From Arctopsyche grandis (Eukaryota; Arthropoda; Insecta; Trichoptera; Hydropsychidae), in assembly GCF_051622035.1 (NCBI RefSeq), contig NC_135362.1, positions 27,773,001 through 27,837,000 on the forward strand: DNA of 64,000 bases, in the 5' to 3' direction. The notes beneath the pieces were generated by a model. That model did no database searches. It saw only the letters and a list, made by a program, of their open reading frames with translations, and was not told where the DNA came from. Every line of letters begins with the position of its first letter. Within the stretch, counting starts at the first letter, position 1. The position numbers and the translations under genes were made by a program. This document shows, piece by piece, positions 31,441 through 43,990 of this stretch.

Positions 31441-33834
31441 CTGACATATGGTCGTTTCAAAGAGAGAAAATAAAGGCCGAAGCCGTAAGAGGACAACCAA
31501 CGGCCATGAGGGCTTTTGGCTCGGACAATTAGTGACTCTTTGCACTTAACACTTGGTTAACATTTGGTTAAGGTTAACACTTGCCGCACTGTGTGATTAT
31601 ACGATAGCGAGTGACTAAGACTTATGTTTTATTTTATGAAATAAAATATACAAAATGCAGGGTTTTCATGGTTTATGTATTCCTCATCATAACCTATATG
31701 ATTCGAATTATGTCGTTACGAAATAAAAATATTAATCAATGGAAATAATTATTTTGGCAGGAAGCTTCTTGTATACGTGTCTCACAATTGCGAGAGAAAG
31801 GGGGAATCCAGTACGCGCCTCACACAACGGTTAGTGCGAGAATGATATCTGCCTTGGAATTCGCTCTGCTTCAGCCGCTATTTTTTTCATTTCTTGCACT
31901 TATTTTATATTATTCGTCATTTAATAGTCGACAAAATTATTTTTATAGATAATATTAATAATTAGCCTCTTAGATTTTGCATTGTTTTAACTGGACATTT
32001 GGCGTCCAGCACGGTGGCTAGCGGATTTTTTTTAACATAGTAAAGCAAGTGTTAAAACTTTTGCAACTCAACAAATATAAAGAAGCTTTGGATTATTTTG
32101 ATATCAGTTTTTGTGTATTAATACGCTTTCGCACAAAAACAGGTGCACATATGATTGAAAATACATACCAAAAATAGGGTTAGAAGATGAATTTCGAATA
32201 ACACACATTCACTTTTGAATACAAAATATAAATTTTGATTATATATTTATATTTCAATTATTCCATAATGCCATGACAGGTCACTCCAAATTGACACTAT
32301 GACTATTAGCATATGTATGTATGTATATGTACGTCCAAATACATTATGAAATAGTATACAGATTATTAGTTGGGTTGAACTCGATTGAAGAGAATTTATT
32401 CGGAATACTTCTGCAGTGCTTCTGGTCAGACTTGGATATTTGTGATTCCAAGTCGATCGCTTCCTATCAAAGTTTGCCAATTTATCAGATTTCATTATTG
32501 AAATGGTTCTTTATTAAATTGGCAAAAAGATTTCAATTTTATAATCATAAATATATACAAGTTAATTACAATAGGTGTCGCTCAGGACTATAATCCGTAA
32601 TGACATCATGGTAGAATATAAATTTGATATTTAATATTAATAACCAATCGCAAGCAAATGCATTGCTTGCAACAATCAACAAAGTCGGACTATTCAAATT
32701 TGCGAGAGTGAGAAGATATGCTAAAATGGGAAAAATGGATCCGTCACAACAATTAAGCTAGAAAAATTGGCAAATTCTAAACAGGAGATGATCGATCTTG
32801 TATCATCGATCGATCGAGAAAGTCGGATTTTGAACCAATGTCTTTTCACAGTGGCTTATGTAAATGTATAATTGAAATATATGCGTAATAAAATAAATTT
32901 TGACATGAAATGTTTAGAATGACCCGCCTTACTTTCAGTTTTGAAATTTAATATCATTTCAAGCTTTCATTTTAATATCGCTCGTGATTCGGAGCATTAC
33001 AGTTCCTATTGGTCTAGTTCGCATATCTTTTCGAACAAATGTCCATTTAAAGCACTAAAAACCCTCATTAAAACATATTTACGACAGTATGGATCGCAGT
33101 AATGGAATAATTTTATTACCCATAAATACATTATACCACCGGAAATGAATATTGACCCAACGGTGATGATAAAACAGAGGACTACGACCTCTATCCCTCA
33201 ACCCCTACAAATCAATCGATAACAAAAGTCAGAAATACCAATAATTTCAGAGAAAAATTCAACTGAAAATATGTATAGGCGATGTTCAACAAAATATTGC
33301 ATAGCTTAAGGGGCCATCGGGGACATGGAAACTTTCGACGTTTCCGGTTTTGAAGAGCTTGGCGTATAATTGGATCAGTTTTTCGTGGTCCGATGTCTGA
33401 TATAACGAGGTTTCCTCTCGTTGCTCCCGTTTTCCACCTCCCCCCATAAGACCTTTTCCAATTAGCGAAGTCGACCCTCAAACGTTGCTGTTTCACCGTT
33501 CATTATACGACAAAATCGTTTGATGACGAGAGCTATAAACCGAGATTTAGGCGCTTACCCCTCTTATCAATGCCTCGGATCCTTCAATTTTAAGTGAAAT
33601 TGGATTCAATCAATTTTAGGCTAAGCCATGCAGTACGTACATAAAGGTATACAATGGTACATCCGCATTTGTTCTGGTAATATATTGCTCAACAACATAA
33701 AGTGAAACTCGATAATATTATACATAAATACAAATCTACGCAGTTGTGTTATCCCAAATTTCAAACAACGGGTTTCCGATTTATATTTATATAATATATA
33801 AGATTGGTTGAAAAGACTAACACAGCTGGACAGG
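31441..33834. other. intergenic with SINE fragments and a unique island
   Basis: Mostly AT-rich. SINE body fragments lie at about 32400-32560 (plus; TTGTGATTCCAAGTCGATCG) and 32760-32860 (minus; TTGGCAAATTCTAAACAGGA). A unique island at about 33090-33560 has higher G+C and a 94-codon minus frame (33212-33496) containing GRWKTGATRGNLVISDIGP, not recognised. A short palindrome TTTTATTTTATGAAATAAAAT lies near 31627. Confidence 0.4.
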
Positions 33835-34620
33835 GAAAGTAGGAAAATAGGATCAAAAATTAACCTAGATAAGACCTAATGTTCAATAGTTATTGGATGC
33901 CTGATAGCATTTCATTAGATGATAAAATAGTAGAAGTTGTAAATTTAGGTCAAATAATACACATATCCGGTAGTAAAGAAGAAAAAATAAAGAGACTTTA
34001 AGAAATTAAGATGGAGTGCATCTCATTAGATGATAAACCAGTAGAAGTAGTAAATAATTATTTATGTTTAGGTCAAATAATTGACATGTCCGGTAGTAAA
34101 GATGAAGAGATAAAGAGATGTACTAAATTAGGATCGAGTGCATTTGGACGAATGAATGTTGTTTTTAAATAAAAAATGCCACTCTGCCTAAAGAAAAAGA
34201 TCTTCGATCAATGTGTTTTGCCAGTGATGACGTATGGATGTGAAACTTGGACATTGAACGCCAGGTTGCTACACAAAGTCCAATGCACTTAAATAAGTAT
34301 GGAACGTTGTAAGCTTGGTATAGCAAGGAAAGATAGGAAACATAATACGTGGGTGAGAAGTATGACAAGGGTAGTGAACATAGTGGATAGAGAAAAGAGA
34401 TTGAAATGCTAATGGGCGGGCGACGTGGCTAGAAGAATGGACGAAAGGTGGACAAAAGAATTGCTAGAATGGTACCCGAGAGAATGCAGGGAAGATGGGT
34501 AGACGAAATTAGGAACTTGTGTGGGTGAGATGGATGAGAGTTGCGCAAAAGAGAGACGAGTGGAAGAGTGTTGGAGAGGCCTTCATCCAGCAGTGGATAG
34601 TAAGTGGCTGTAGATGATGA
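33835..34620 (+). pseudogene. RTE-like LINE, C-terminal pol remnant
   Basis: Broken plus-strand frames encode the region downstream of the reverse transcriptase of an endonuclease/RT LINE: KINLDKT, ISLDDKPVEVVNNYLCLGQI, then FDQCVLPVMTYGCETWTLNA, VQCT*ISMER, TWVRSMTRVVNIVDREKR, ARRMDERWTKELLEWYPRE, ending in a GATGATGAT tail. The DNA for SLDDK..EVV..LGQII..SGSK is present twice in tandem (about 33906-34000 and 34021-34120) in diverged forms. Many stops and frameshifts; not functional. Confidence 0.8.
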
Positions 34621-34677
34621 TGATATAAACGAAAATAAAGTCTAACAATTCAATCGAGTAAGACCGAAAAAAATGAC

Positions 34678-34735
34678 CACTGACACGAAAACCATGTGAA
34701 CTGTATAAGAGGTAAGTAATAAAATCACGTTCGTT
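34678..34735 (+). repeat. end fragment of repeat B
   Basis: ACACGAAAACCATGTGAACT and GTATAAGAGGTAAGTAA match the 3' end of repeat B at 54600-54645. Only the end is present. Confidence 0.55.
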
Positions 34736-34863
34736 TTGAATCAATGAGTATGGAGTTTTTGGCTTCCTTTTGGTATTTCTAATTCTAGGCAATAAAGATT
34801 ATGACTTTTTACTCGGAAGGATTTTGAGTGCAGGTGTGCGATTCACATTGAATGTCTAACAGC

Positions 34864-35113
34864 CATTGATGTGTAATACACTAGATCCGCCCTCACGCTT
34901 TATACTGGTCTCCCTTTTGGCGCATGCAAAATACATGGCGCATGCACAGTTTCTCTCAGTAGGTAGGTAGGTACCGCTGCGTCGTAGGGAAACAAACCTT
35001 TTTTTTCCCAACTTCCCCGCTAGTTAAACCCCCCGCACCCCTCAGTTAGTGAAGACAAGATCTCCGACCAAAATCACACGTCAGGGCCCATCTATGTGTA
35101 TTATATATCTATG
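34864..35113 (-). mobile_element. hAT-type MITE, copy 3 (inverted)
   Basis: 250 bp, in reverse orientation to the copies at 16620 and 20987. A perfect 8-bp target duplication, CTAACAGC, lies at 34856-34863 and 35114-35121. Left end CATTGATGTGTAATACACTA, right end TGTATTATATATCTATG. It keeps the GCATGCAAAATACATGGCGC piece also found in copy 2. Confidence 0.95.
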
Positions 35114-35307
35114 CTAACAGCTAATTTTGCTAGTGCATAACGGAAAAGAAAGTCCTTCCTTATGTATTTGACTAGGAATAAAACAATGTTTTTGAAGTTT
35201 AAGCATTTGTATAATTTTTAGTAAAAAAGTTTTCGGAAACCACTGTATCTGATACTTATCGATGCATAAAAAACATACCTTCACACACTCACACACAACC
35301 CTTCTGT

Positions 35308-35436
<129 letters not shown>

Positions 35437-35639
35437 TCCTATACAATTACATATACAGTTGTATTCATAAACCTTTTCTAATTGGGAGTTTCGTAGAAAC
35501 GACTTCGTTTTGACGTCGAATTTTAGCCTGGGATTTGAAATCCAAATCACAAGCTTACGAGTCCATTGCGTCGGTTGAGCCACGGATTATTTAGAAAAAA
35601 AATACATGTACACTTGAATGTACATATATGCGATTTGCT

Positions 35640-36560
35640 TCTATTATAAAGAAAAATGTCTCCCCATTTTCTCGTGCACCCCCATCTTCATCCGAGATAA
35701 AAGAAAATCAACTTCTAAAGGATCCGGGGGTTTCGAATTGCTCTTTTCTTTTTTTTATGAAACCCTTATACCCACCATATCCGAAACTCGTATCTTATGG
35801 ACACCATAAATTACAGCTGCCAAAGTCAAGCTGAGATAACACACAACTACCTGAAGATGTGACGATGTGATATTCAATTTCTTGCCCCCTTTTTTCATTT
35901 ATATTCGGGAGGGGGGGGGGAGGATTCGAATCAAAGGGGTCTGTTTAATTTTTCCGAGTATTATTTAATAAAATGTGCGGAATTTAATTCTCCGTCGTAA
36001 TTAAAGGTGAGGTCGTTCGCGAGTGGAAATGAGTTAAATTTTCACCGCGGAAAATTCGGAAAAGTACAAACGCGTTCTTGCATGCTTAACGGAGCAGAGA
36101 AGCCCTGGAGACTTTTCCCGTTTTGTTATTTCTTCTTTTTTTAGGAAGTCGACTTTCCCGAAGAAGTTTTCCACGAGTCGAACTTTCTACTCGAAAATTT
36201 CACTTCATCTCATTATATGAGCGAAAGAACCGGCGATAATTTTTCTTTTAACAAATTTATACGTCGACCCATACATGTTTGATATAATATTATATAATTT
36301 AATGCGCGTCAAAGGGGCCGCGCTATAATTTGGTTTAACATTTTTTGAAAGTTGCTTGAACGACCGTGTTACGATATTTTTTTAATATTATTTCTTTGCG
36401 AAGTACAAATTTATTCTTCGCAAAAGTTTTTTCAATGGTCGGGAAAATTACGATGGAAAACGCGAGGGTCGCGTAATTTTCTTTTAACGTCCAATTTCTC
36501 GAATGTAACAGTCGCACTCGGAAGAGAAATAATTTAAAATTTAATGACACGAACAATAAA
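35640..36560. other. non-repetitive island, no gene assigned
   Basis: Unique DNA with higher G+C than the flanks. It includes a G-run near 35911-35921. At 36143 a TTTTTTTAG acceptor-like site precedes an open plus frame of about 45 codons (EVDFPEEVFHESNFLLENF..), ending in TGA without a donor. Overlapping frames on both strands occur at 36335-36556. None is recognised. Confidence 0.3.
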
Positions 36561-37123
36561 AAAGGGTTTTGTACTCAAACGCTATACTCGTTCGAATCTT
36601 ATCGTCTACTGAAGTGAGTATTGTTTTATATACACAATGCAATACAATAGAAAAATACAATTTTTTAATTTCCCAAACAAAGAACCTTTTAAAATTCGTT
36701 TCGTTGTTTCACGTTATTTTTTATTTCGGAAAAGTATTTAATTTCAGAACAAAAGGTCTTTGCTGAGCTTCTCACTTTTTCCGTCGAATGTCTCACATTT
36801 TATAATACATAACAGATTTATTCAAAATGTAATTAATTCTTCCACTCTGAATAGCGTAGAGGCACTGTTTTGTTTAATGAATTTCCCGAAAGGGATTTCC
36901 GAGAAATGGTTGAAGCACAAACTATTCCACAAAAGAACTCAATTATTTGGCAAACATCATATTTCATAATTATAGCATGTCAATTGAGCTAAAAAATTTG
37001 CATAATATAAAAATTGTCGCTAGAATAAGTTACCTAACCGATTGCCAGATATACATATACATGTATCTTTTAAAAGTTTGTGATTATAAACAAATATATA
37101 ATAGCGTTATTATGTGTTTCTTT
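36561..37123. other. AT-rich intergenic DNA, no gene seen
   Basis: Short plus-strand frames (36569-36766, 36760-36969, 36947-37132) overlap end to end. Their composition (F, I, L, N, K) is that of random AT-rich DNA. Confidence 0.4.
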
Positions 37124-37520
37124 GTGCGATAACGCTCGCCGTACTACATATAATAGTCGTTTTGATTCGACATACATATGTACATATGTCACAGTTAAAA
37201 CACTGCCGAAAAATATACGAATATAATAACATAAAATCAGACCAAGAAAAAACTTCTATACTGTTTGCTACCAATGTTTCCGCTAGGGCAATAACTCTCT
37301 GATCATTTAGCTATTGAAAATTTATTTAATTAATTTATCTATTGGTGTTTTATATTGTTTATATTATATATAGGTAGGTAGGTAGTTTTAATATTCAATT
37401 GAATATATTTAAAAGGTATTTGAAAAAAATACGACCACGTGTGGATTCAACACAGAACCGGCACATTTCTTTTAATTTTTTTTATTTAATAACTTAATAT
37501 GCCATAACCTACATATTGTT
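37124..37520 (-). repeat. repeat D, minus-strand copy
   Basis: Contains the complement of the repeat D landmarks in order: GATAACGCTCGCCGTACTAC, TAGTCGTTTTGATTCGACAT, TTGCTACCAATGTTTCCGCT, CTATTGGTGTTTTATATTG, AGGTAGGTAGGTAG, GACCACGTGTGGATTCAAC and TAACTTAATATGCCATAACC. This copy is not interrupted by other insertions. Confidence 0.8.
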
Positions 37521-37639
37521 AGTATGAAATATTACAAAAATGTGAATGGGAGAATGATAGTAGTAGTGTAGATTTAATGTGAAACAAAATGATTAGTAAT
37601 ACATATACATAATGGATGCTTAAGATAAGTGTGTGCAAA

Positions 37640-38670
37640 CCAAGAAAATCAAGCATAATTATACACTAAAACCCTGGTTTATCACAGAAGTAAATCAGAT
37701 TTTAGTTAAAAAGAGTTGTAGTTATAATATACTCAAGACTATTAAAGTAATTGACGAATCTAGTGTTCATAAAGCTTGGTTTGAAAAGAAAGAGGAATAG
37801 CTGTGTGAATGTATTGCGTAATACGAAGAGGCATGAAAAAAATGTTGATGGTGCAAAAAAACTTTGATTTCTGGGGGGAAAAGTCTGACATTGAACGAAT
37901 TAGAAATAGTTATAAAGAATTTATGGCTAAAAGATTGAATGAGTTTTATATTAATAGCGTGAATGATATAGTTTACTCAATTTAAATTAGGCATAATAAT
38001 GTGAATGCTGATGTGAGTACGGGTTTAAATAAGTTTGAAAAGTTTAAATTAGTGGGAATATTGGGATGGAGTGGTGTATTGAAGGGCATAAAATCGGTTT
38101 CTAGTATGGATGGATTGCCTCTGGATATTTTAATCAACACTTAGGACGTTGTTGGACCCCAGTAATTGAAATGAATAAATAAGTCTTTAGAAATGGGTTC
38201 CGACCCGGATGTATGGAAGGTGTCCACTATTGTATCGGTACCTAAAGTTATTGGTACACATAAAGTCAGTGAAATCAAACCCATCAATATGTTGCCAATC
38301 GTTGATAAGATTCTGGAGGAAATCGTGATGATTCAGTTGAAATAGTGCATTAATGTAAATGATTGTTTGGTTGTGGAACAGTCTGGATTTAGAGAGAGAC
38401 ATTCAACAGAAACCGCTATCCAGTTGGTGGTTTCTAATTGGATAGAGGCGATCGATGAAACAGGCATGATTGTCTTTTTAGGTTTTAAAAGAGAATTTGA
38501 GACAATAGATAAATTATGAGTATTTTATTAGATAAATTGTACAAGTTAGGAATAAATGGTTTAGTTTTAAGTTGGTTTAAATCATATTTAAATAAAAGAC
38601 GGCAAATAGTGAAAATTGATAAGGTGTTATCTGTTGAATTTGAAACCTTTGTTGCGCCTCAGGAGTGCCG
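37640..38670 (+). pseudogene. Jockey-like LINE reverse-transcriptase remnant
   Basis: Across several frames the plus strand gives LKPWFITEVNQILVKKS, then the RT domain: PDVWKVSTIVSVPKVIGTHK, EIKPINMLPIVDKILEE, VEQSGFRERHSTETAIQLVV, LLDKLYKLGINGLVLSWFKS and YLNKRRQIVKIDKVLS. These are RT motifs before the active site; the YADD region is missing because the sequence is truncated near 38660. Numerous stops and frameshifts show it is dead. Confidence 0.85.
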
Positions 38671-39021
38671 CAAGGGTCTAGGCACGTACGTCTACCCGCA
38701 CTCGCCCCCTTCTGTGAGAACCCCAGCGTATCCTTTGTTCGGGCACTTACTGAGTCCCGTTAGCCTAATGCGGGGTTTCAATTGTTCACCCACGAATGCA
38801 TTTGGACAGTGGATACTCTCTCCCATTTTTCTACGTTACGATATATGTATGTACATAATTCGAACAAAATTTTCATTGATATTTTTATCATCTAATTGTC
38901 TTTTTGCTGCTGCATCTTCTCATTTGCATTCTTCACTGTATGTTGGAATGGATGGATGGATGGAATTAATCCACCGACCGCCTTAAATAGACATTAAATT
39001 ATTATTATTATTTATTATTAT
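38671..39021 (+). mobile_element. LINE 3' tail fused to RT remnant, ending in (ATT)n
   Basis: After RT residues the frame at 38516-38986 continues into a different, GC-richer segment (CCGCAAGGGTCTAGGCACGT, CACTTACTGAGTCCCGTTAG). It ends TGGATGGATGGATGG then (ATT)n. It looks like the 3' end of a LINE joined to the upstream RT piece, by deletion or template switching. The (ATT)n is interrupted by the LTR at 39022 and continues after it. Confidence 0.5.
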
Positions 39022-39423
39022 TGTTGCGTAGGGGTGGGTGGAGGATCCAAGTAAAAGGCAAAAGTCGTTTGACAGCATTTATTGATGATTTAGGAGATAC
39101 ACGCACTGGCAGTGCTCAGTCCAGAATGACTTGATATCGCCTAAGTATTGCCTTATAAGGGATAGATCTCTCAGGACATCTTCGACGTATAATTTGTTTA
39201 CCTATAGTTATGGTCACGTACGGATATGTCTTCCCACCACTTTCGGTCCCACGGTACAGGTCAATTCTGAGAAGGGACCAATAACAGCCAACTCGGTCGC
39301 CATTGTTTAGCCTACATGCACTTAGGGTCTAGATATAATCCTCGAAACCAATTATAAACGGTCTCACAGTCTCTGGGATTCTATTCGGCTTAATCCGATT
39401 GCACTTACGCGATGTACGTAACA
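39022..39423 (-). mobile_element. solo LTR, family L, copy 2
   Basis: 402 bp, plus-strand ends TGTTGCGTAGG and TACGTAACA. A 4-bp duplication TTAT flanks it (39018-39021, 39424-39427), though it lies in (ATT)n and so is less decisive. It matches the copy at 23910 over its length, with small deletions. Confidence 0.8.
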
Positions 39424-40366
39424 TTATTATTATTATTATTAATAATATTTATATATTTACTTATGTACTTATATTTTTATTTTTGTTTACTATTTTTCAA
39501 AACTCTTTTTATTATCGTCTGAAATAAAAGCTATTATTATTATTATTTACTATATTGCCTATTTATAATTTTTTTCTAATACTATACAACAGTGGGGAAA
39601 AGGTTAAGCTATTAAAGTCGCATAAAACGACATTATAAAATTCAAAATTTCAAAAGTACATAGGTATAAATTCGGGAGCGCTTTATGCAAAGCTCGAAAA
39701 ACGAGCGAGTCGTCGTCGTCGTGTTCTTTTATGGCGGGAAGACGTTTAAATTAATTTCATGAATGGTTAAAAAGGCTTTTCGTTAAAAAGTTTCCGCATA
39801 GACCGATCCCGTTCCGAGAAGTTGTATTTTAATATTTAAAACCACCCCTCTCATACTCCATTTTCATCCCCCGGGGAGAGGCTGTGACTTTTCGTACGAC
39901 GTCGCCGCAAAGTCGATATATTCGAGTTTGAAGTTTGTCATGCCATATAAATGTATATTTAATATATGTAATACAATTTATAAAAGTTCACGACACAATA
40001 TGGAACCTTTCACTCTTTTAAATAAATATGTACTAATATGTCATTTAAAAGCTGGAAAGCTACACTTAAACAACTCGGAAAACCAATAATACTCACGCTT
40101 AAAGAACACGGCAAGGTTATTTAGATACGAGACATTATCATAGGAGGAAAAGCAGCCTGGGATAATACGGAAAGTTTGTATTCTATTGCGAGAGATGAGA
40201 ATTCTCGGCAGGTGAGAAAGTCGGTAGCCGAAGATGAAATATTCATAAGAACGAGACTATACGACATTCCATATGGAACAAATCTGCATTTTTCCCAACT
40301 TCACCACCCCAAAGGCTGCACTACGACGCGTCGTAAGAAAGACATAATACCACGAGGGTGTGGGGT
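39424..40366. other. intergenic, partly AT-rich, with a unique island
   Basis: 39424-39640 is low complexity (ATT repeats). 39640-39930 is a unique island of higher G+C (CGAGCGAGTCGTCGTCGTCG). 39930-40366 is AT-rich and leads to the foldback element. No gene is recognised; the frame at 40176-40436 runs into the element. Confidence 0.35.
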
Positions 40367-40429
40367 GTCTATGGGGGTTACACGACAATTGGTGCAAGTC
40401 CAAAATGTTCAACGACAAAATGTACCCGA

Positions 40430-40535
40430 AAATTAGTGCACTGACAAAATGTACCCGCGACAAAATGTACCCGCGACAAAATGTACCCGCGACAAAATGT
40501 TTAAGCGACAAAATGTTCAAAAATGTTCAAAATGT
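40430..40535 (+). repeat. 16-bp minisatellite, left arm
   Basis: About four CGACAAAATGTACCCG units and variants, then decaying CAAAATGTTCAA units. Located between the outer unique end and the 197-bp array of the foldback element. The order and repeats match the inverted array at 45598-45735. Confidence 0.9.
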
Positions 40536-40540
40536 TCAAC

Positions 40541-41235
40541 CGTATCCAATATTTACGTATTTAAATTGAAAAAAAAAACTTTCCGAGCGTATGAACTCCA
40601 GATTACATTGCATTAGTTTATATGGCAGGGCTTCTCAACCGTCTCCAAAATTTACTTTATTTCAAATGAATAATTTACTTTTTATCGTACACATCGCGGG
40701 CGTTATTAAATTAGTATAAATGACAGGGGTTCTCAACCGTATCCAATATTTACGTATTTAAATTGAAAAAAAAAACTTTCCGAGCGTATGAACTCCAGAT
40801 TACATTGCATTAGTTTATATGGCAGGGCTTCTCAACCGTCTCCAAAATTTACTTTATTTCAAATAAATAATTTACTTTTTATCGTACACATCGCGGGCGT
40901 TATTAAATTAGTATAAATGACAGGGGTTCTCAACCGTATCCAATATTTACGTATTTAAATTGAAAAAAAAAACTTTCCGAGCGTATGAACTCCAGATTAC
41001 ATTGCATTAGTTTATATGGCAGGGCTTCTCAACCGTCTCCAAAATTTTCTTTATTTCAAATGAATAATTTACTTTTTATCGTACACATCGCGGGCGTTAT
41101 TAAATTAGTATAAATGTCAGGGGTTCTCAACCGTATCCAATATTTTCTTATTTAAATTGAAAAAAAAAACTTTCTGAGCGTATGAACTGCAGATTACATT
41201 GCATTAGTTTATATGGCAGGGCTTCTCAACCGTAA
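40541..41235 (+). repeat. 197-bp tandem array, left arm (about 3.5 units)
   Basis: CGTATCCAATATTTACGTAT begins units at 40541, 40738, 40935 and 41132, exactly 197 bp apart. Each unit is a dimer of 99- and 98-bp halves, both ending GGCAGGGCTTCTCAACCG or GACAGGGGTTCTCAACCG. The phrase CAGGGGTTCTCAACC is very like the terminus of many animal hAT transposons. Confidence 0.95.
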
Positions 41236-41239
41236 TATA

Positions 41240-43990
41240 AAATCTTATAATGAAAATAAATAAATAAAAGCCAAAATTACAAATCTTTTCTTCATATGAA
41301 ATAAGTTGTATTCAGTTGAAAACAAAACAAAAATCATTTAAACATAATATGAGCATACAAAATAGATAAAGAAAAAAGATCATCATTTGACATGTATTTT
41401 TAAAATCATTTTTAAATTTATTACTTAATTTTGTAATAATATTTATTTTAATAAATAAACAATATTCAATTAAAATAATACATCATTAATTGTAAGATTA
41501 AAAGTGATCTGCTCTCAAATAATGGAATCATCATAGTTCGAACTGTTGAAATGCACATGTCATTAAATTTAAAACATTAAAACACAAAATTTATCAATTT
41601 TCAGATTAAAACTTTCAGATTAAACAGAAATTATGATGTATTCTCTTATATTTTATAAAAACTTCCATAATGCATCCTCTTCAACACCTTGATTTTGCAA
41701 AACCCGTGTTCGTGTGTCAACAGCAACATTTCCTTTTAGCAATTCTAAATCCATGTACATATGTATGTCAAAAAACTATCAAATTTTAACATGTGAATTT
41801 AGAGATCACTATTCATTTAAGCTGATTTCCCTCATTTTATGTATCCTCAAGTGTGTATGGTCAATGGTTCAAAGAATGTTTTCTTTCGAAGTTTTGGGTG
41901 GTTTTAGATAAAAAAGCCAATAAATTTCACTAAACGTCTTTTAAGTTTTGAATGTGCTCAGATTACTATTCGAGTGTTAGAACGAGATTCTGCTCACAAT
42001 ATTTGGAATACAAAATTTTATGTGAAATTTTAGTCAAAATATTTTTTAATTGTACTCGAAAAACAATGTTTATATCAATCAAAGTGCCAGGGTGGCGATT
42101 TGATTTAAAAGTTATATTATTAAAATTTCTAGTCATAACAATAAAACAATAACAACAAAATATTTCTTAACAATAACAATAAAACTTGACTCTTTGTTGT
42201 TTTCGAGAAAGTTACAACCAACAGCCGCAATATTTCCGGGTAAGTTTAAGAAATAAATACTCATTTGAAACGACATATGCCATTCATAAATAAACAGACA
42301 AAGCTGTTTTTTGCGTAAAGGGCTGTAGTGCACACAATATTGACTGTGACTAATTACTACTTTTTATGTACGTACGTATCTTAGGGTTGCCATAATTGTC
42401 GGACCACCGAAGGGGACTTCCCCCCCCAAAAAAAAAAAACACTCATAGCTTTCATAGCTTTATACACTCGAAATTCATAGCTTTGTTACAAAAAATTGTG
42501 CAATCTTTTAAAACAATGCATCTGTACCAAATCTAAAATCAAACAATATAGATTAATAGGCGATTAAATTTAATAAAACCAAATAGAACCTTACCTTAAC
42601 ATTTTAATTCATACGTTCTTCTCTCGCCTTTACTCTTCTTTGAATTGGGCGACTTCATGTTTTCGTTTTTTGGAGCAGCTCTTTTTCCCCTTTTATATAA
42701 TTATATAGTTCAATGCACGACATTTTATAATACATACACTTTTTTATAACACGCTTTTCACTGTGTCAATATAATGCGAATTGCGCTCATCTGTTCAGTG
42801 AGCTTTATGTAATTAATGAGAACACACGTTCAACATAGGCATTTTGCGGTGGGATGGTGAACAAGTATTGTTAACTTGATAACCTTATTAGAACTTTATA
42901 ATACCAGAGAAATTATAAATTTATTACATAGATATATGTATATTTTTCTATAATAAATGTGATCGAGCTTATCAACTGTGAATAGCTAAAAATTATTATT
43001 CTAATGCTACAAACCGAAGTTGAAGAGGACATTGAAGAGATTTCGAACCCACCATTTGCCTATTGTCCTAGGGTTTTACGCAAAGAAAAAAATGCATTCA
43101 ATAGCCTCTAACATGAGGGTAGTAAAATTTTATAACCCATTTGTCTTTTTACATATTTTCGTCCATTTGTGTAGACAATTCATCTGTCAATCATAGAACT
43201 AATTTCAAAATATATTATTGTTTTGCCATCTCTATTCAACGCGCGTGATTTTTTTTACATTTACATTTTAATTGCATTTTACATCAATCGTGTGTCTTTT
43301 ACATGTCAAAATGAAATTTTGTATGCAACTCTTACGCATAATAGTTAGTTGTAAATGATGCAATATTAATGTGAAACATAAAGGAGGTATGTAAAAATAA
43401 TTTTAGCTGGGGATTAAGGAACCCGTTGCCCAAAAAAAAAAGGTTGACTATTGTAAATTTCTAATGTCTGCCTTTTTTACATACCTCCTTTTTTCTCCAA
43501 TACAATGTCCGATTCATACATTTGTTTTTTGTTAAACACTAAGTAAAATCTCTCCATCATAAATCCTAATAGTCGTAATTCGAGACTTGATTGTAAAATA
43601 ATACATTAAATTTATCTAAATTAATATTTGATATTCTTGCCTTATAATTGTATAATGAAATATTAATTTTAAAAAAAACTTTCATTTTACATATAGCTTG
43701 CGAATGTACACTAGAAGACTTATTTGCAGAAGAAATAAAATAATTGCATTTTTAAACAAAATTTTGGAAAAAAATTATGTGAATTTGATTTAGAGACGCC
43801 GTAAAGGTCACATTCAATGTTAAAACTCGAAGTACACGTGACCGCTGGCTGGGAACTGTTTTATCAAAATAAAACGTGGCGATCAACGTTTATTTATTTA
43901 TATATTATCTTAGCTATCAAGCTAATTTTAAAATTACTTAACTCTAAAATTTATAATTATCTTATATGTACTGTCCCTCACAGAGGTCTT
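41240..43990. other. AT-rich interior of the foldback element
   Basis: No frame resembles a transposase or any known protein. Frames at 41714-41911, 41952-42152 and 42133-42333 have the composition of random AT-rich DNA. A minus-strand ATG near 42651 starts a 20-codon frame MKSPNSKKSKGERRTYEL with no continuation. A MITE lies at 43381-43490. Confidence 0.5.
43381..43490. mobile_element. 110-bp MITE with TIR AAGGAGGTATGTAAAAA
   Basis: The left end AAGGAGGTATGTAAAAA and the right end TTTTTTACATACCTCCTT are perfect inverted copies over 17 bp. The same terminal sequence ends repeat B at 23330 and begins the minus copy at 15128, so it may be an internally deleted relative of repeat B. It is nested inside the foldback element. 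Confidence 0.75.

Noticed and set aside
36143..36280. Exon-like open frame after TTTTTTTAG (EVDFPEEVFHESN..)
   Set aside because: It ends in a stop with no donor, no upstream partner exon was found, and the peptide is not recognised.
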